In this document: piece by piece, positions 28,871-38,096 of the stretch
Layout of the letters: every line of letters starts with the position of its first letter
How positions within the stretch are numbered: the first letter of the stretch is position 1
DNA from: Candidatus Tectimicrobiota bacterium
GTDB lineage: Bacteria > Tectomicrobia > Entotheonellia > Entotheonellales > Entotheonellaceae
Length of the DNA: 64,000 nt
Assembly: GCA_026005175.1 (NCBI GenBank)
Contig: BPKO01000011.1
Coordinates: 84,612-148,611, forward strand
Direction: 5' to 3'
Translations under genes and position numbers: made by a program
The notes under the pieces: model-generated
The model's input: the letters and a program-made list of their open reading frames with translations, nothing else
Database searches by the model: none
Told to the model about the DNA's origin: nothing

Positions 28871-28950
28871 GCCACGCCTCCTCCGCTCCTCAGGCAACCG
28901 GATCGCTCACCCCCAGGAGTATACGTGATCCCGGCGCTGGCGGCGAGTGG

Positions 28951-29304
28951 CTACGGGGTGGCGGTGCGCAGCTGCTCCAGCGCCCGCAGCGCCTCGACGC
29001 CGTACATGGCTGCGGGGCCGCCGCCCATGAGAACCGCCACGCCGATGGTTTCGGTAATCTCCTCGGCCGAGGCCCCGGCGCGCAGGGCATCGTGCACGTG
29101 GAAGGCAATACACCCCGAACAACGGGCGGCAATGGCGATGCCCAGCGCGATCAGCTCTTTGGTCTTGGCGCTCAGCACCCCGTCGCGGGTGGCTTGGCGG
29201 TGGAGTTGCGCAAAAGCGCCCATCGTCTCGGGAAGCGCGCGGTGCAGCTGGCGCAGCCCTGCCCGGTAGTGCTCGTAAACGGCTCGATAGTCTTGTTCGC
29301 TCAT
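28951..29304 (-). CDS. AhpD-like carboxymuconolactone decarboxylase family protein
   Basis: 117 aa from the ATG at 29304. Contains the CxxC...H redox motif as [15 protein letters not shown], followed by [20 protein letters not shown], typical of the small AhpD/CMD family that supports peroxide or thiol redox chemistry. The longer open frame upstream overlaps the divergent gpmA and is not used. Exact substrate unknown. Confidence 0.85.
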   Translation of the reverse strand: MSEQDYRAVYEHYRAGLRQLHRALPETMGAFAQLHRQATRDGVLSAKTKELIALGIAIAARCSGCIAFHVHDALRAGASAEEITETIGVAVLMGGGPAAMYGVEALRALEQLRTATP

Positions 29305-29434
29305 ACCCCCTGCTCCTCTTGCCTCGTACGCACCCACGAAAGCAAAAACCATACCAGGCACCAGCCGGTGGCCTTGGCGCCGGGGGCTTGCTAAGCTTGT
29401 AGGAAAGATCAACCCCAAGCAAGGAGGAGCGAGC

Positions 29435-30184
29435 ATGCCGACGCTGGTGTTGCTGCGCCACGGGGAGAGCGTCTGGAACAAGGAAAACCGCTTCACCGGC
29501 TGGACCGACGTCGACCTGAGCGAGCGCGGCGTCGAAGAAGCCCTTGCCGCCGGCCGCCTCCTGCGCGAGGAAGGCTACACTTTTGACGTGGCTTTTACTT
29601 CGGTGCTCAAGCGCGCCATCCGGACGCTGTGGCTGGCCCTGGACGCCATGGACCTGATGTGGATTCCCGAGTACAAGAGCTGGCGCCTCAACGAGCGCCA
29701 CTATGGCGCCCTGCAAGGGCTCAACAAAGCGGAAACGGCGGCCCGCCACGGCCTGGAGCTCACCCACCTGTGGCGGCGCAGCTACGACGTGCGGCCGCCG
29801 GCCCTCACCCCCGACGACCCGCGCTATCCGGGCAACGACCCGCGCTATGCCCACCTGCGGCCCGAGGAGCTGCCCCTTACCGAGTGCCTCAAAGACACCG
29901 TGGCACGCTTCTTGCCCTACTGGCACGAGGCGATTGCCCCGGCGCTGCGCGCCGGGCAGCGGGTGCTCGTCTGCGCCCACGGCAACAGCCTGCGCGCCCT
30001 AGTAAAGTACTTAGACCACATCTCCGACGAGGCCATCGTTGACCTCAACATTCCCACCGGTATCCCGCTGGTCTACGAGCTGGCCGACGACCTTACTCCC
30101 GTGCGCCACTTTTACCTTGGCGATCCCGAAGCGGTGGCGCGCGCCACCCAGGAAGTGGCAGCGCAGCTGCAGCGGCAAGCCTGA
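29435..30184 (+). CDS. gpmA: 2,3-bisphosphoglycerate-dependent phosphoglycerate mutase
   Basis: 249 aa, standard length. Phospho-His motif [20 protein letters not shown] at the N-terminus, second His in [14 protein letters not shown], and the substrate lid [18 protein letters not shown]. Interconverts 3- and 2-phosphoglycerate. AAGGAGGAG precedes the ATG. The HAD phosphatase begins 10 bp after the stop, so the two form an operon. Confidence 0.96.
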   Translation: MPTLVLLRHGESVWNKENRFTGWTDVDLSERGVEEALAAGRLLREEGYTFDVAFTSVLKRAIRTLWLALDAMDLMWIPEYKSWRLNERHYGALQGLNKAETAARHGLELTHLWRRSYDVRPPALTPDDPRYPGNDPRYAHLRPEELPLTECLKDTVARFLPYWHEAIAPALRAGQRVLVCAHGNSLRALVKYLDHISDEAIVDLNIPTGIPLVYELADDLTPVRHFYLGDPEAVARATQEVAAQLQRQA

Positions 30185-30194
30185 GGGAATCCGT

Positions 30195-30962
30195 ATGCCC
30201 AAGGCTTACCTCATCGACATGGACGGCGTGCTGGTGCGGGGCAATCGCCCTATTCCCGGCGCCCCGGACTTCATCGCCCGCCTGCAGGCGGCCGGGATCC
30301 CGTTTCTGGTGCTCACCAACAACTCCTTCTTCACCCCGCGCGACCACCAGGCGCGGCTGCAGGCCATGGGCTTTGACATCCCGGCGGCGGCGATCTTCAC
30401 TTCGGCCCTGGCCACCGCCGCCTTTCTCCACCGCCAGCGCCCCCACGGCACCGCCTACGTGGTGGGCGAAGCCGGGCTCACCACGGCGCTGCACGACATC
30501 GGCTACACCCTCACCGAGCACGCGCCAGAATACGTCGTCCTTGGCGAAACGGTCTCTTTTAGCTTCGAGCGTCTCTCCACCGCACTGCGGCTCATTGCCG
30601 CCGGGGCGCGCTTTATCGCTACCAATCCCGACGTCGTTGGCCCCTCCGAGCACGGCGTGGTCTTGGCCTGCGGGGCGGTGGCGGCGATGATCGCCGCCGC
30701 CACCGGCGTCAAGCCCTACTTTGTCGGCAAGCCCAACCCGCTGATGATGCGCGCGGCGCTGCGACAGCTGGGCGTGCACTCCGAAGACGCGGTGATGATC
30801 GGTGACCGCATGGACACCGACATCGTCGCCGGCACCGAAAGCGGTATGGAAACGGTGCTGGTGCTCACCGGCGTGACGCGGCGCGAGGAAGTGGACCGCT
30901 TTCCCTACCGCCCCAGCCGCATCGTCGACTCGGTGGCCGACCTCGCCCCTGAGGCCGGCTGA
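30195..30962 (+). CDS. HAD-superfamily sugar-phosphatase, NagD type
   Basis: 255 aa. The nucleophile motif [17 protein letters not shown], motif [16 protein letters not shown], Lys in [14 protein letters not shown] and the metal motif [18 protein letters not shown] are all NagD-subfamily. It dephosphorylates small phosphorylated metabolites; specificity cannot be read. Behind gpmA, it may clear phosphoglycolate-like by-products (inference). Confidence 0.9.
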   Translation: MPKAYLIDMDGVLVRGNRPIPGAPDFIARLQAAGIPFLVLTNNSFFTPRDHQARLQAMGFDIPAAAIFTSALATAAFLHRQRPHGTAYVVGEAGLTTALHDIGYTLTEHAPEYVVLGETVSFSFERLSTALRLIAAGARFIATNPDVVGPSEHGVVLACGAVAAMIAAATGVKPYFVGKPNPLMMRAALRQLGVHSEDAVMIGDRMDTDIVAGTESGMETVLVLTGVTRREEVDRFPYRPSRIVDSVADLAPEAG

Positions 30963-31015
30963 GACGCCGCTTCCTGGTGGCTTACATTCGCCGCCTGGCC
31001 GCCGCGGTGCCATAG

Positions 31016-33469
31016 TTAGGAAGCGCTGCCCGTCTCTGAGGCCTCGGCCGGCTTGGCGCCGTCGACGCTGCGCTCGCCAAAGGCCACGATGTCGCGCGCC
31101 AGCTGCTGCAAGCGGGCGTTGACCAGGTAGTGCACGGTGCCCGGGGTGTGCACGTCGCCGGCTGGCACGCCGGTGAGCAGCTCCAGGCCCTGGTCGACAT
31201 GGGTGATAGGGTAGATGTGAAAGCGCCCGGCGCGGATGGCCTCCACCACGTCGGGGCGCAGCATGAGGTGGCGCACGTTGGCCTGGGGAATGATCACCCC
31301 CTGGGTGCCGGTGAGGCCGCGCTCGGTGCAGACGTCGTAAAAGCCTTCGATTTTCTCGTTGACGCCGCCAATGGCCTGGATGTCGCCCCACTGGTTCACC
31401 GAGCCGGTCACCGCCAGGTCCTGGCGCACCGGCAGGTTGGCCAGGCGCGACAGCAGGGCGTAGAGCTCGGTCGAGGAGGCGCTGTCGCCTTCCACGCCGC
31501 TGTAAGACTGCTCGAAGCACAGGCTCGCCGACAGGGTGAGCGGCTTGTCCTGAGCGTACATCTGGCGCAGGTAGCCGGCGAGAATGAGCACGCCCTTGTC
31601 GTGGGTGCTGCCGCTCAGCCGGGCTTCGCGCTCGATGTTGATGATGCCGCTGCGCCCCATGGCCGCCGTGGCCGTGACGCGCGAGGGGCGGCCGAAGGTG
31701 TGGTCGCCCAGCTGGATCACCGACAGCCCGTTGACTTGCCCCACGCGGCGGCCCTCGGTGTCGATGAGCACCGTGCCCTGGAGGATAAGCTCGCGCACTT
31801 TTTCCTCCAGGCGGTTGGCGCGAAACGTGCGGGCCTGCAAGGCCTGCTCCACGTGGCGGCGGCCGACCACCGCTGCCCCTTCCTGGGCGGCCAAGAAGCT
31901 CGCCTCGCGCACCACGTCGGCCAGCACCGTGAACTGGCTGGCCAGCTTTTCCTGATCCTCGACGCGGCGCATGCCGTACTCGATCACCGCCGCCACGCCG
32001 CTGCGGTCGAAGTGCTTGAGGTTTTCATCGCGGCACAGGCGGGCGATGAAGTGGGCGTAGCTGGCCTCGTGCGCCGCGGTGCGCGCCATGTCAAAGCCAA
32101 AGTCGGCCTTGATCTTGAAGAGGTGCTGGAAGTCCGGGTCGAGGAAGTAAAGCAAGTAGTAGAGCCAGGGGTGGCCGGTAACCACGATTTTGGTCTGGAT
32201 GGGAATGGGCTCGGGCTGCAGCGCCGAGATGGTAAACAGGGCAAAGGGGTCGTAGGCTTCGATTTTGAGCTGGCGGCTCTGCATGGTGCGCTTGAGCGTC
32301 TTCCACACCAAGGGCTCGGTGAGGGCGTCTTCGAGGTTGAAGAGGATAAAGCCGCCGCTGGCGCGCAGCAGCGACCCCGCCTTGATGCGCGTGAAGTTGG
32401 TCACCAGGCGGCCGTGGGGATCGACAACGCGGTCGATGGTGCCAAAGAGGCTCTTGTACGTAGGGGTATCCTCGACGATCACCGGCGCGCCCTGGGTGTC
32501 GCTGTTGTCGACGAGGACGTTGATCCGGTACTCGAGGAAGGGCTCTTCGCCGGGCGGCAAGGGGAGGGGCAGCTGCGGCGGTGGCTGGGGGGCCCGCTCC
32601 TTGAAGCGGTCGAGGTGCGACAGCATGTGCTCCTGCACCGCGTCGAGGTAGCGCTGCACGTGCGCCTGCGGATGGCGCCGCTTGAGCTCGCCGATCATGG
32701 GGGCAATAATCATGGCGCTGAAGCTGCGCTCGATCTGGCGCACCTCCTCGGCCAGCTGCTGCATGAGCAGCCGCTGTCGCACCATGACGTTGCGAAACTC
32801 CCGCAGCACTTCCGCCTCGCGCTGCCCCAGCTCGCGCCGCTGCTCCTCGCTGAGCTGCTGCACCTCTTCGGGGGTCATGGGGCGGTCGCCCCGCAAGGGA
32901 ATGAAAAGCACGTTGCCCATGGGGTCGACTTGCAGGGCAAAGCCTCGCTCGCGGGCAAAGCGGGCAAAGGCTTCCTGCAGCTGGCGCACTTCGCGCTCGT
33001 ACTTCTCGCTCAGCTCGCGCTGCTCGCGCTCGAAGGCTTCTTCGCGAAAGGCCTTGGGCAGGGCCTCGCGCAGGTGAGCCACCAGGCGCTCCATGTCGTG
33101 CTGCAGCCGCCGCCCCTGGCCGGGCTCCAGGGCCAGCGCCTGGGGCTGGTCGGGGTTGCGGAAGTTGTGCACGTAGACCCAGTCCCCCGGCGTGGGCAGG
33201 GAAGCGGCGCGCTGGCGCAGCAGGGCCACGATTTGCGCCTGCGCCTCCGTGCCTTCCAGGCCGCAGACAAAGATGTGGTACCCTGCCTGGTCCATGCCCA
33301 GCCCGGTGTGCAGCGCCTGCACGGCGCGCTCTTGCCCCACCAGGTCGGTCAGGGGCGGCAGCTCGGCGGTGGTGGCAAACGGCAAGGTGCTGAGGTCCAC
33401 GGTGCGGCGCGCCTCTTCGGCGGTGAGCTCGCGCACCGCGGCAGCAGCCGCAGGGTTCTTTTCTGCCAT
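31016..33469 (-). CDS. Lon-like (S16) protease with AAA-like region lacking the Walker A lysine
   Basis: 817 aa. The C-terminal S16 domain has the catalytic Ser in EGDSASSTELYALLSRLA and Lys in GGVNEKIEGF. The middle region resembles the LonB/YcbZ-type AAA domain with a helical insertion (GELKRRHPQAHVQRYLDAVQ). Where relatives carry GxxGTGK(T/R), this protein reads IFVCGLEGTEAQAQI (about residue 70): no P-loop Lys, so ATP use may be impaired or different. Coded just upstream of hsp20 on the same strand (3-bp gap), together a proteostasis unit. Confidence 0.88.
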   Translation of the reverse strand: MAEKNPAAAAAVRELTAEEARRTVDLSTLPFATTAELPPLTDLVGQERAVQALHTGLGMDQAGYHIFVCGLEGTEAQAQIVALLRQRAASLPTPGDWVYVHNFRNPDQPQALALEPGQGRRLQHDMERLVAHLREALPKAFREEAFEREQRELSEKYEREVRQLQEAFARFARERGFALQVDPMGNVLFIPLRGDRPMTPEEVQQLSEEQRRELGQREAEVLREFRNVMVRQRLLMQQLAEEVRQIERSFSAMIIAPMIGELKRRHPQAHVQRYLDAVQEHMLSHLDRFKERAPQPPPQLPLPLPPGEEPFLEYRINVLVDNSDTQGAPVIVEDTPTYKSLFGTIDRVVDPHGRLVTNFTRIKAGSLLRASGGFILFNLEDALTEPLVWKTLKRTMQSRQLKIEAYDPFALFTISALQPEPIPIQTKIVVTGHPWLYYLLYFLDPDFQHLFKIKADFGFDMARTAAHEASYAHFIARLCRDENLKHFDRSGVAAVIEYGMRRVEDQEKLASQFTVLADVVREASFLAAQEGAAVVGRRHVEQALQARTFRANRLEEKVRELILQGTVLIDTEGRRVGQVNGLSVIQLGDHTFGRPSRVTATAAMGRSGIINIEREARLSGSTHDKGVLILAGYLRQMYAQDKPLTLSASLCFEQSYSGVEGDSASSTELYALLSRLANLPVRQDLAVTGSVNQWGDIQAIGGVNEKIEGFYDVCTERGLTGTQGVIIPQANVRHLMLRPDVVEAIRAGRFHIYPITHVDQGLELLTGVPAGDVHTPGTVHYLVNARLQQLARDIVAFGERSVDGAKPAEASETGSAS

Positions 33470-33472
33470 GCT

Positions 33473-33905
33473 TCACCTCCCCGAAGGAGACGGGCGGCGC
33501 TTTTTGGGCAAGGTGACGGTGAGGATGCCGGACTGAAAGCGCGCCCGGATCCCTTCCTGATCCACCGTCTCGGGCAAGCGCAGCTGGCGCTCGAAGCGGC
33601 CGTAGCTCAGCTCCCGGTGCAGGAAGTGGCAGCCGCGCTGCTCCACCAGCGAGCGGCGCTCGCCTCGGATGCGCAAGGTGTCGCCTTCCACTTCCACAGC
33701 CACGTCCTTGCGCGTCACGCCGGGAAGCTCGACTTCGATGACGTAAGCGTCCTCCGTCTCTCCGATGTTAACGCGTGGCTGCCACTGCTCGACCCTGGAC
33801 TCGCCGCCGCCCCAGGCCCTGGTGGATGAGCTCGTGGAAGAGCCGGCGCACTTCCTCCTGCACCTGCACGCGCATCGGCCATCCCTGCCACCTCTCTTCT
33901 GCCAT
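33473..33905 (-). pseudogene. hsp20: Hsp20/alpha-crystallin small heat-shock protein, frameshifted (copy 1)
   Basis: ATG at 33905 gives MAEERWQGWPMRVQVQEEV...ELIHQ. The alpha-crystallin domain then continues in another frame (VEQWQPRVNIGETEDAYVIE, VELPGVTRKDVAVEVEGDTL, GILTVTLPKKRRP). Dropping one base in the run around 33813-33820 (GGGCC on the coding strand) restores one protein of about 143 aa. All domain hallmarks, including the GILTVTLP strand, are present, so the gene is probably functional and the shift an indel artefact. It precedes the Lon-like protease gene. Confidence 0.82.
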
Positions 33906-33966
33906 CGACTGCCTCCTTGTACCGGTACTCCTTAGCAGTGCGCCAGCAACGGCGCCTTCTCATCGC

Positions 33967-34226
33967 TCAGGGCGCCTCATCGGCCGCAAGCGGATGATCC
34001 TCGCGGAAGCTGGCGGCATCCATTTTCCCGGTGAGCATGGCCCGCAAGGCGTGCGGGTGCACCAGCACCGAGAGGTAAACATGGGCCACTACGGCGGCAC
34101 TGAGCAGCACCGCCAGGGCGGTGTGCACGATGTAGACGACCACGTCCCAGCGCGCGCCCAGCTTTCCGGGATAGTAAAGCAAGAGCCCCGAAAGGGCAAC
34201 CGCCCCACTTCCCACCGCAGGCGCAT
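33967..34226 (-). pseudogene. Small b-type cytochrome-like membrane protein, frameshifted
   Basis: Two predicted TM helices: GAVALSGLLLYYP and the helix of VYIVHTALAVLLSAAVVAHV, the latter with two His spaced as heme ligands in the last helix of formate-dehydrogenase gamma (FdhI-like) cytochromes. ATG at 34226 follows AAAGGGAGAG and lies about 15 nt after the predicted start site of a consensus sigma-54 promoter, so this may be a deliberate short protein of about 86 aa rather than a truncated FdhI. Adding one base to the C run at 34203-34206 joins the start to the conserved frame. Confidence 0.55.
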
Positions 34227-34251
34227 CTCTCCCTTTATAGTGAAGGCCACA

Positions 34252-34267
34252 GGCAAGCGGCGTGCCA
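34252..34267 (-). promoter_or_regulatory. Sigma-54 promoter, reverse strand, for the small cytochrome-like gene
   Basis: On the minus strand TGGCACG-CCGC-TTGCC, full consensus with GG-N10-GC spacing. It faces away from the plus-strand sigma-54 promoter at 34422. Confidence 0.8.
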
Positions 34268-34322
34268 GAAGGCAGAGCGCCGTGCCGCGCTTCACCGTCT
34301 GGCAAGTGCGGATCCCTGGGGC

Positions 34323-34353
34323 GACAACCTGTCACCAGAGGCGACAGAGGGTC
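34323..34353. promoter_or_regulatory. Shared enhancer-type palindromes between divergent sigma-54 promoters
   Basis: GACA-ACC-TGTC (34323-34333, perfect) and GACA-GAG-GGTC (34343-34353, 7 of 8), centres 20 bp apart. They sit 56-101 bp upstream of the minus-strand promoter and 69-114 bp upstream of the plus-strand one, so one activator could serve both. Confidence 0.7.
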
Positions 34354-34421
34354 GGACACGTTGGCAGGCGACGGGAAAGCCGGGCGTGCTGGCCGCTCCT
34401 GCGGCCACGGGGTAAATTATA

Positions 34422-34437
34422 TGGCAAGGAAGTGGCT
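34422..34437 (+). promoter_or_regulatory. Variant sigma-54 promoter of the zinc-ribbon gene
   Basis: TGGCAAG-GAAG-TGGCT: two departures from consensus, but the GG-N10-GC spacing is exact and the shared UAS is in range. It lies 32 bp before the ATG. Confidence 0.55.
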
Positions 34438-34468
34438 TGTCAGGGGCTCGTGTGGAGGAGGAGAGACC

Positions 34469-34640
34469 ATGCCAAGCTACGAGTACTACTGCCGCAAGTG
34501 CGACCAGAGTTTTGAAGTGCGCGATGAGCATCAGCGAGCACGAATCGAAAAGCAAGCAGGTTGAGTGCCCGCACTGCCACGGCACTGAGGTAGAGCAAGT
34601 ACCTGCCCGCTTTACGGCGATGACCTCGAAAAAGAGCTGA
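34469..34640 (+). pseudogene. FmdB-type zinc-ribbon small protein, frameshifted
   Basis: MPSYEYYCRKCDQSFEV opens in one frame; the family text resumes in another as SISEHESKSKQVECPHCHGT and ends ARFTAMTSKKS. CxxC pairs in both halves make one zinc ribbon. Removing one base near 34519-34524 restores a protein of about 56 aa, the usual size. FmdB-like proteins are putative regulators; function uncertain. GGAGGAGGAG precedes the ATG. Confidence 0.75.
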
Positions 34641-34652
34641 GCCTGTCTGGCG

Positions 34653-34675
34653 GGGGGCAACTGCCAGTTGCCCCC
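34653..34675 (+). terminator. Hairpin after the zinc-ribbon gene
   Basis: GGGGGCAACT-GCC-AGTTGCCCCC, a perfect 10-bp stem 12 bp after the stop, followed by a pyrimidine-rich but not pure T tract. Confidence 0.6.
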
Positions 34676-34698
34676 GCTTCCTTCCCTCTGGAAACGCG

Positions 34699-34762
34699 CA
34701 GCTCAAAGCGTGCAAAAGGCTTGACACCCCCCAGGCCGGTGCCTATGATGCCGCCGTGGCCA
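34699..34762. repeat. Left 64-bp direct repeat bounding the defence island
   Basis: Matches 45588-45651 in the same orientation with about 5 mismatches over 64 bp (begins CAGCTCAAAGCGTGCAAAAG). The two copies enclose 10.8 kb of restriction-modification, toxin-antitoxin and remnant genes. No integrase is present, so the mechanism is unknown. Confidence 0.75.
34721..34749 (+). promoter_or_regulatory. Strong sigma-70-type promoter of the restriction-modification operon
   Basis: TTGACA (34721-34726), 17-bp spacer, TATGAT (34744-34749). It lies inside the left direct repeat. Confidence 0.65.
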
Positions 34763-34811
34763 TGAAGAGAGGGAGGGGCACCAGGCGTTGCCAGTGCCGG
34801 TCGGGGGCCCC

Positions 34812-35229
34812 ATGATCCGGCTCGAAGCGATCCAGCCTCATATCCTCCTGGGCGGAGTTCTGCCCGGCACCGCCGTCACCGTGGTCAGCGTCCAGTGGTT
34901 CGGCTCGGAGGTGCTCGCGCTCACCTACCGGGACCCTAGCGGCCAAGTGGGGCAGGTGCTGCTTTACCGCGATGACGAGCCGCGCCTAGAGATCGTCGAG
35001 GGCCGGCCGGCCCTGGCGTTTCGACGGCGACGGGGCGCTGTTTCGCCTGGTCTCCGAGGCGCACCGCCTCCGCCTGGCGTACCTCTTCGATCCGCTTCTG
35101 GCCGTGCACACCTCGTTCGTGGATCGGACCCGCCGCGCGCCTCCTTTCAGGGTGAACTTGCGGCTCTTTGCTGGGGTGGTGGAAAGGCGTCGTGCGAGGT
35201 GCATATTTTTGGTGGAGGCGATCCGATGA
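34812..35229 (+). pseudogene. N-terminal remnant of a SNF2-type defence helicase
   Basis: MIRLEAIQPHILLGGVLPG, VTVVSVQWFGSEVLALTY and LLYRDDEPRL match the N-terminus of large SNF2-family helicases in defence islands. After a one-base shift at GGCCC (35009-35013) it continues as FDGDGALFRLVSEAHRLRLA, YLFDPLLAVHTSFV. The sequence then departs from the family and stops at 35229, sharing ATGA with hsdM. The motor domains are gone. The product would be about 138 aa; whether it is translated merely to couple hsdM is unknown. Confidence 0.6.
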
Positions 35230-37396
35230 ACCACAGTGAAATCGTCAACTTCCTCTGGGGCGTCGCGGACCTGATCCGCGACACCTTTAAGCGCGGCAAG
35301 TACCAGGACGTGATCCTGCCGCTCACGGTTCTGCGCCGGCTCGACTGTGTGTTGGCGCCCACCAAAGAAAAGGTCCTTGAGACTCAGGCCCGTTTCAAAG
35401 ACAAACTCGAAAATCTCGATCCGCAACTGCGCGCGGCCTCCGGCTTTGCGTTTTACAACACCTCCCGCTACGACTTCGAAAAGCTCCTGGCCGACGCGCC
35501 GCACCTCGCGGCGAACCTGCGCAACTACATCTCGGGCTTCAGCCCCAACATGCGCGAGGTCTTGGAGCGCTTCGACTTCGAAAACACCATCTCCAAGCTC
35601 GACGAGGCTGGGCTTCTGTACAAGGTGCTCGAGCGCTTCAAGAACGTCGACCTGCACCCCGACCGGGTGGACAACCCCACCATGGGGATGATCTTCGAGG
35701 AGCTGATCCGCCGCTTCAACGAGGCGCTCAACGAAAACCCGGGCGAGCACTTTACTCCGCGCGACGTGGTGCACCTGATGGTGGACCTCATGCTGGCGGG
35801 CGATGAAGACCGCATTCGCCGCAAGGGTGTCGTTTGCACCGTGTACGATCCTTGCTGTGGCTCGGGCGGCATGCTCATGATCACCAAGGAGCACATCACG
35901 ATCGGCTGGCGCCGCAACGGCGAGATCATCCGTGGGCCCGATCAACCCCGAGGCGGAGATCCACCTCTTCGGCCAGGAGGTCAACCCCGAGACCTGGGCG
36001 GTGTCCAAATCCGATCTTTTCATCAAGGATCCCACCGGACGCGATGCCGACAACATCGCCTTCGGCAGCGTGCTCTCCAACGACAAGCACGCCGGGCGCA
36101 CGTTCGATTATCTGATCGCCAATCCACCCTACGGCAAGGACTGGAAGCGCGACGAAGAGGCGGTTCGCGCCGAACACGAACGGGGCGCAAGCGGTCGGTT
36201 CGGCCCGGGGCTGCCGCGCATCAGCGACGGGCAGCTTCTCTTCCTCCTCCACATGATCGCGCACATGAAACCGCCGCAGGAAGGCGGCTCGCGCCTGGCC
36301 ATCATCATGAATGGCTCGCCGCTTTTTACCGGCGATGCCGGAAGTGGCGAAAGCGAAATCCGCCGCTACGTGCTCGAGAGGGATCTCGTCGAGGCGATCA
36401 TCGCCCTGCCCGAGCAGCTCTTCTACAACACCGGCATCGCGACTTACGTGTGGGTTCTCACCAACCGCAAGGCCGAGGCACGGCGTGGCAAGGTGCAGCT
36501 CATCGACGCCTCGTCCTTCTGGGTGCCGATGAGGAAGAGCCTGGGTGACAAGCGGCGCGAAATTCCCCCTGAGAAGGCTTGGGACATCGTGAAAATCCTT
36601 AAGGACTTCAGAGACGGGGACACCCGGATCGTGGAGAAGGACGGCAAGCGCGAAGACGTCGTGGTCAGCAAGATCTTCCCCACCACCCACTTTGGCTACC
36701 GAAAGATAACCGTGGAGCGCCCGCTGCGCCTCAACTTCCAGGCTTCTCCTGAGCGCATTGCCAGGCTCGAGGAAGAGCGGGGGTTTCGTGCACTTGCAGA
36801 GTCGAAGAAGAAAGGCCCCCGCAGGCGAGAAGGAACGAAGCGTGGGGCGCGCGCTGCAGGAGGCGATCAGGAAGATGCTGCAGAGGCTGCCCGATACGCT
36901 GGTCAAGAACCGCAATGAGTTCGAACGTCTGCTCAACAGCGCCGCGAAGAAGGCCGGTGTGAAGCTGCCCGCGCCGGCGCGCAAGGCCATCCTCTCGGCG
37001 CTGTCCGAGCGCGACGAGACGGCCGACATCTGCCGGGACAAGGACGGCAGCCCGGAGCCGGACCCTGAGTTGCGCGACACCGAGAAGGTTCCGCTGCCCC
37101 CAGGGAGCGATCCCGCCGACGCCGAGGGGGTGCCGGCCAGCGTGCATGCCTTCTTCGAGCGGGAGGTCAAGCCCCACGTCCCGGACGCCTGGATCGACAC
37201 CGCCCGGCGCGACCCGAAGGACGGCAAAGTGGGCATCGTTGGTTACGAAATCAACTTCAACCGCTACTTCTACCGGTACACCCCGCCGAGGCCGCTTGAG
37301 GAGATCGAAGCCGATATCCGCGCGCTGGAGCAAGAAATTGTGCGGATGCTGGCCGAGGTAACCGGCGGCGGGGAGACAAATGCGGCGAAGGGATAG
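35226..37396 (+). pseudogene. hsdM: Type I restriction-modification methyltransferase subunit HsdM, two frameshifts
   Basis: N6-adenine methyltransferase subunit. Frame 1: MNHSEIVNFLWGVADLIRDT, the SAM motif YDPCCGSGGMLMITKEH and the family text MGMIFEELIRRFNE. One extra base in GGGCCC (35934-35939) shifts to the frame with FDYLIANPPYGKDWK (catalytic NPPY). A second, in GGCCCCC (36814-36820), shifts to the C-terminal piece RALQEAIRKMLQRLPDTL...EINFNRYFYRYTPPRPLEEI. All motifs are present, so the intact product would be about 720 aa. Codon use and GC are lower than in the surrounding chromosome, consistent with transfer. Confidence 0.88.
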
Positions 37397-37447
37397 GCGG
37401 TGGAACCTGGATCGGCACGGTTGCGCCATTCGCGTGAATGTCGGCTC

Positions 37448-37477
37448 TTGCATGTACAAGCCGACTTTTGGTATAAA
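37448..37477 (+). promoter_or_regulatory. Promoter with imperfect palindrome before the AbiEi-like gene
   Basis: TTGCAT (37448-37453), 18-bp spacer, TATAAA (37472-37477), 7 bp before the ATG. An imperfect inverted repeat (GTCGGCT..TTG and CAAGCCGAC) overlaps the -35, a plausible autoregulatory operator for an AbiEi-type protein. Confidence 0.5.
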
Positions 37478-37483
37478 ATCGAC

Positions 37484-38096
37484 ATGGCTGCCACACGACT
37501 GATGACCGCCCGGCTACGCCGCGAAGGTCTTGGCGCGTTTTTTCCGCTTTCGGGACGCCGTCAGGCTCGGACTCTCTCCCTACGCCCTTCAGCGCCTGGT
37601 GGCGGCCGGAGAAGTGGAGAAGATCCGTCCTGGTCTCTATCGGCTGACCGACGCGGAGCCCAGCGAAATGGAAACGATCGCCCTGGTTGCCGCGGTCGTA
37701 CCCGCGGGGATCGTCTGCCTCCTCTCCGCCCTCAGCCTCCACGGCATCGGCACGCAGCTCCCGCACGAGGTCTGGCTGGGCCTTGACCGCAAGGCCCGCA
37801 AGCCCTCGCGCCTGCCAGCTCGAGTTCGCATCGTCCGTTTCTCCGGCCCCATGCTGACTTACGGCGTCAAGACGCAGCGCATCCTCGGCGTGCCCGTGCG
37901 GGTCACGTCGCCTGCACGCACCGTGGTCGATTGCTTCCGCTATCGCAACAAGATCGGCCTCGACGTGGCCACCGAGGCGCTGCGGGAGGCGCTTCGCACG
38001 CGGAAGACCACAGTGGACGAGATTCTGCGCACCGCCGAGGTCTGCCGCGCACGCACGGTGATCCGCCCGTACCTGGAGGCGATGGCGAGCCGATGA
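37484..38096 (+). pseudogene. AbiEi-like antitoxin/transcriptional regulator, frameshifted near its start
   Basis: N-terminal winged-helix region RDAVRLGLSPYALQRLV...VEKIRPGLYRL and the AbiEi_1-type segment IVCLLSALSLHGIGTQLP, LDRKARKPSRLP. It starts MAATRLMTARLRREGLG from ATG 37484 and joins the main frame if one T is removed from T6 (37538-37543); a TTG at 37530 is the alternative. About 203 aa. AbiEi normally partners a nucleotidyltransferase toxin; here the coupled partner (ATGA overlap) is instead the unrecognised protein at 38093. Confidence 0.72.

Noticed and set aside
29901..29916. Perfect sigma-54 consensus (TGGCACG-CTTC-TTGCC) inside gpmA
   Set aside because: It encodes conserved residues of the enzyme (TVARFLPY), has no UAS palindrome nearby and points into the same gene; probably chance, though intragenic sigma-54 sites exist.
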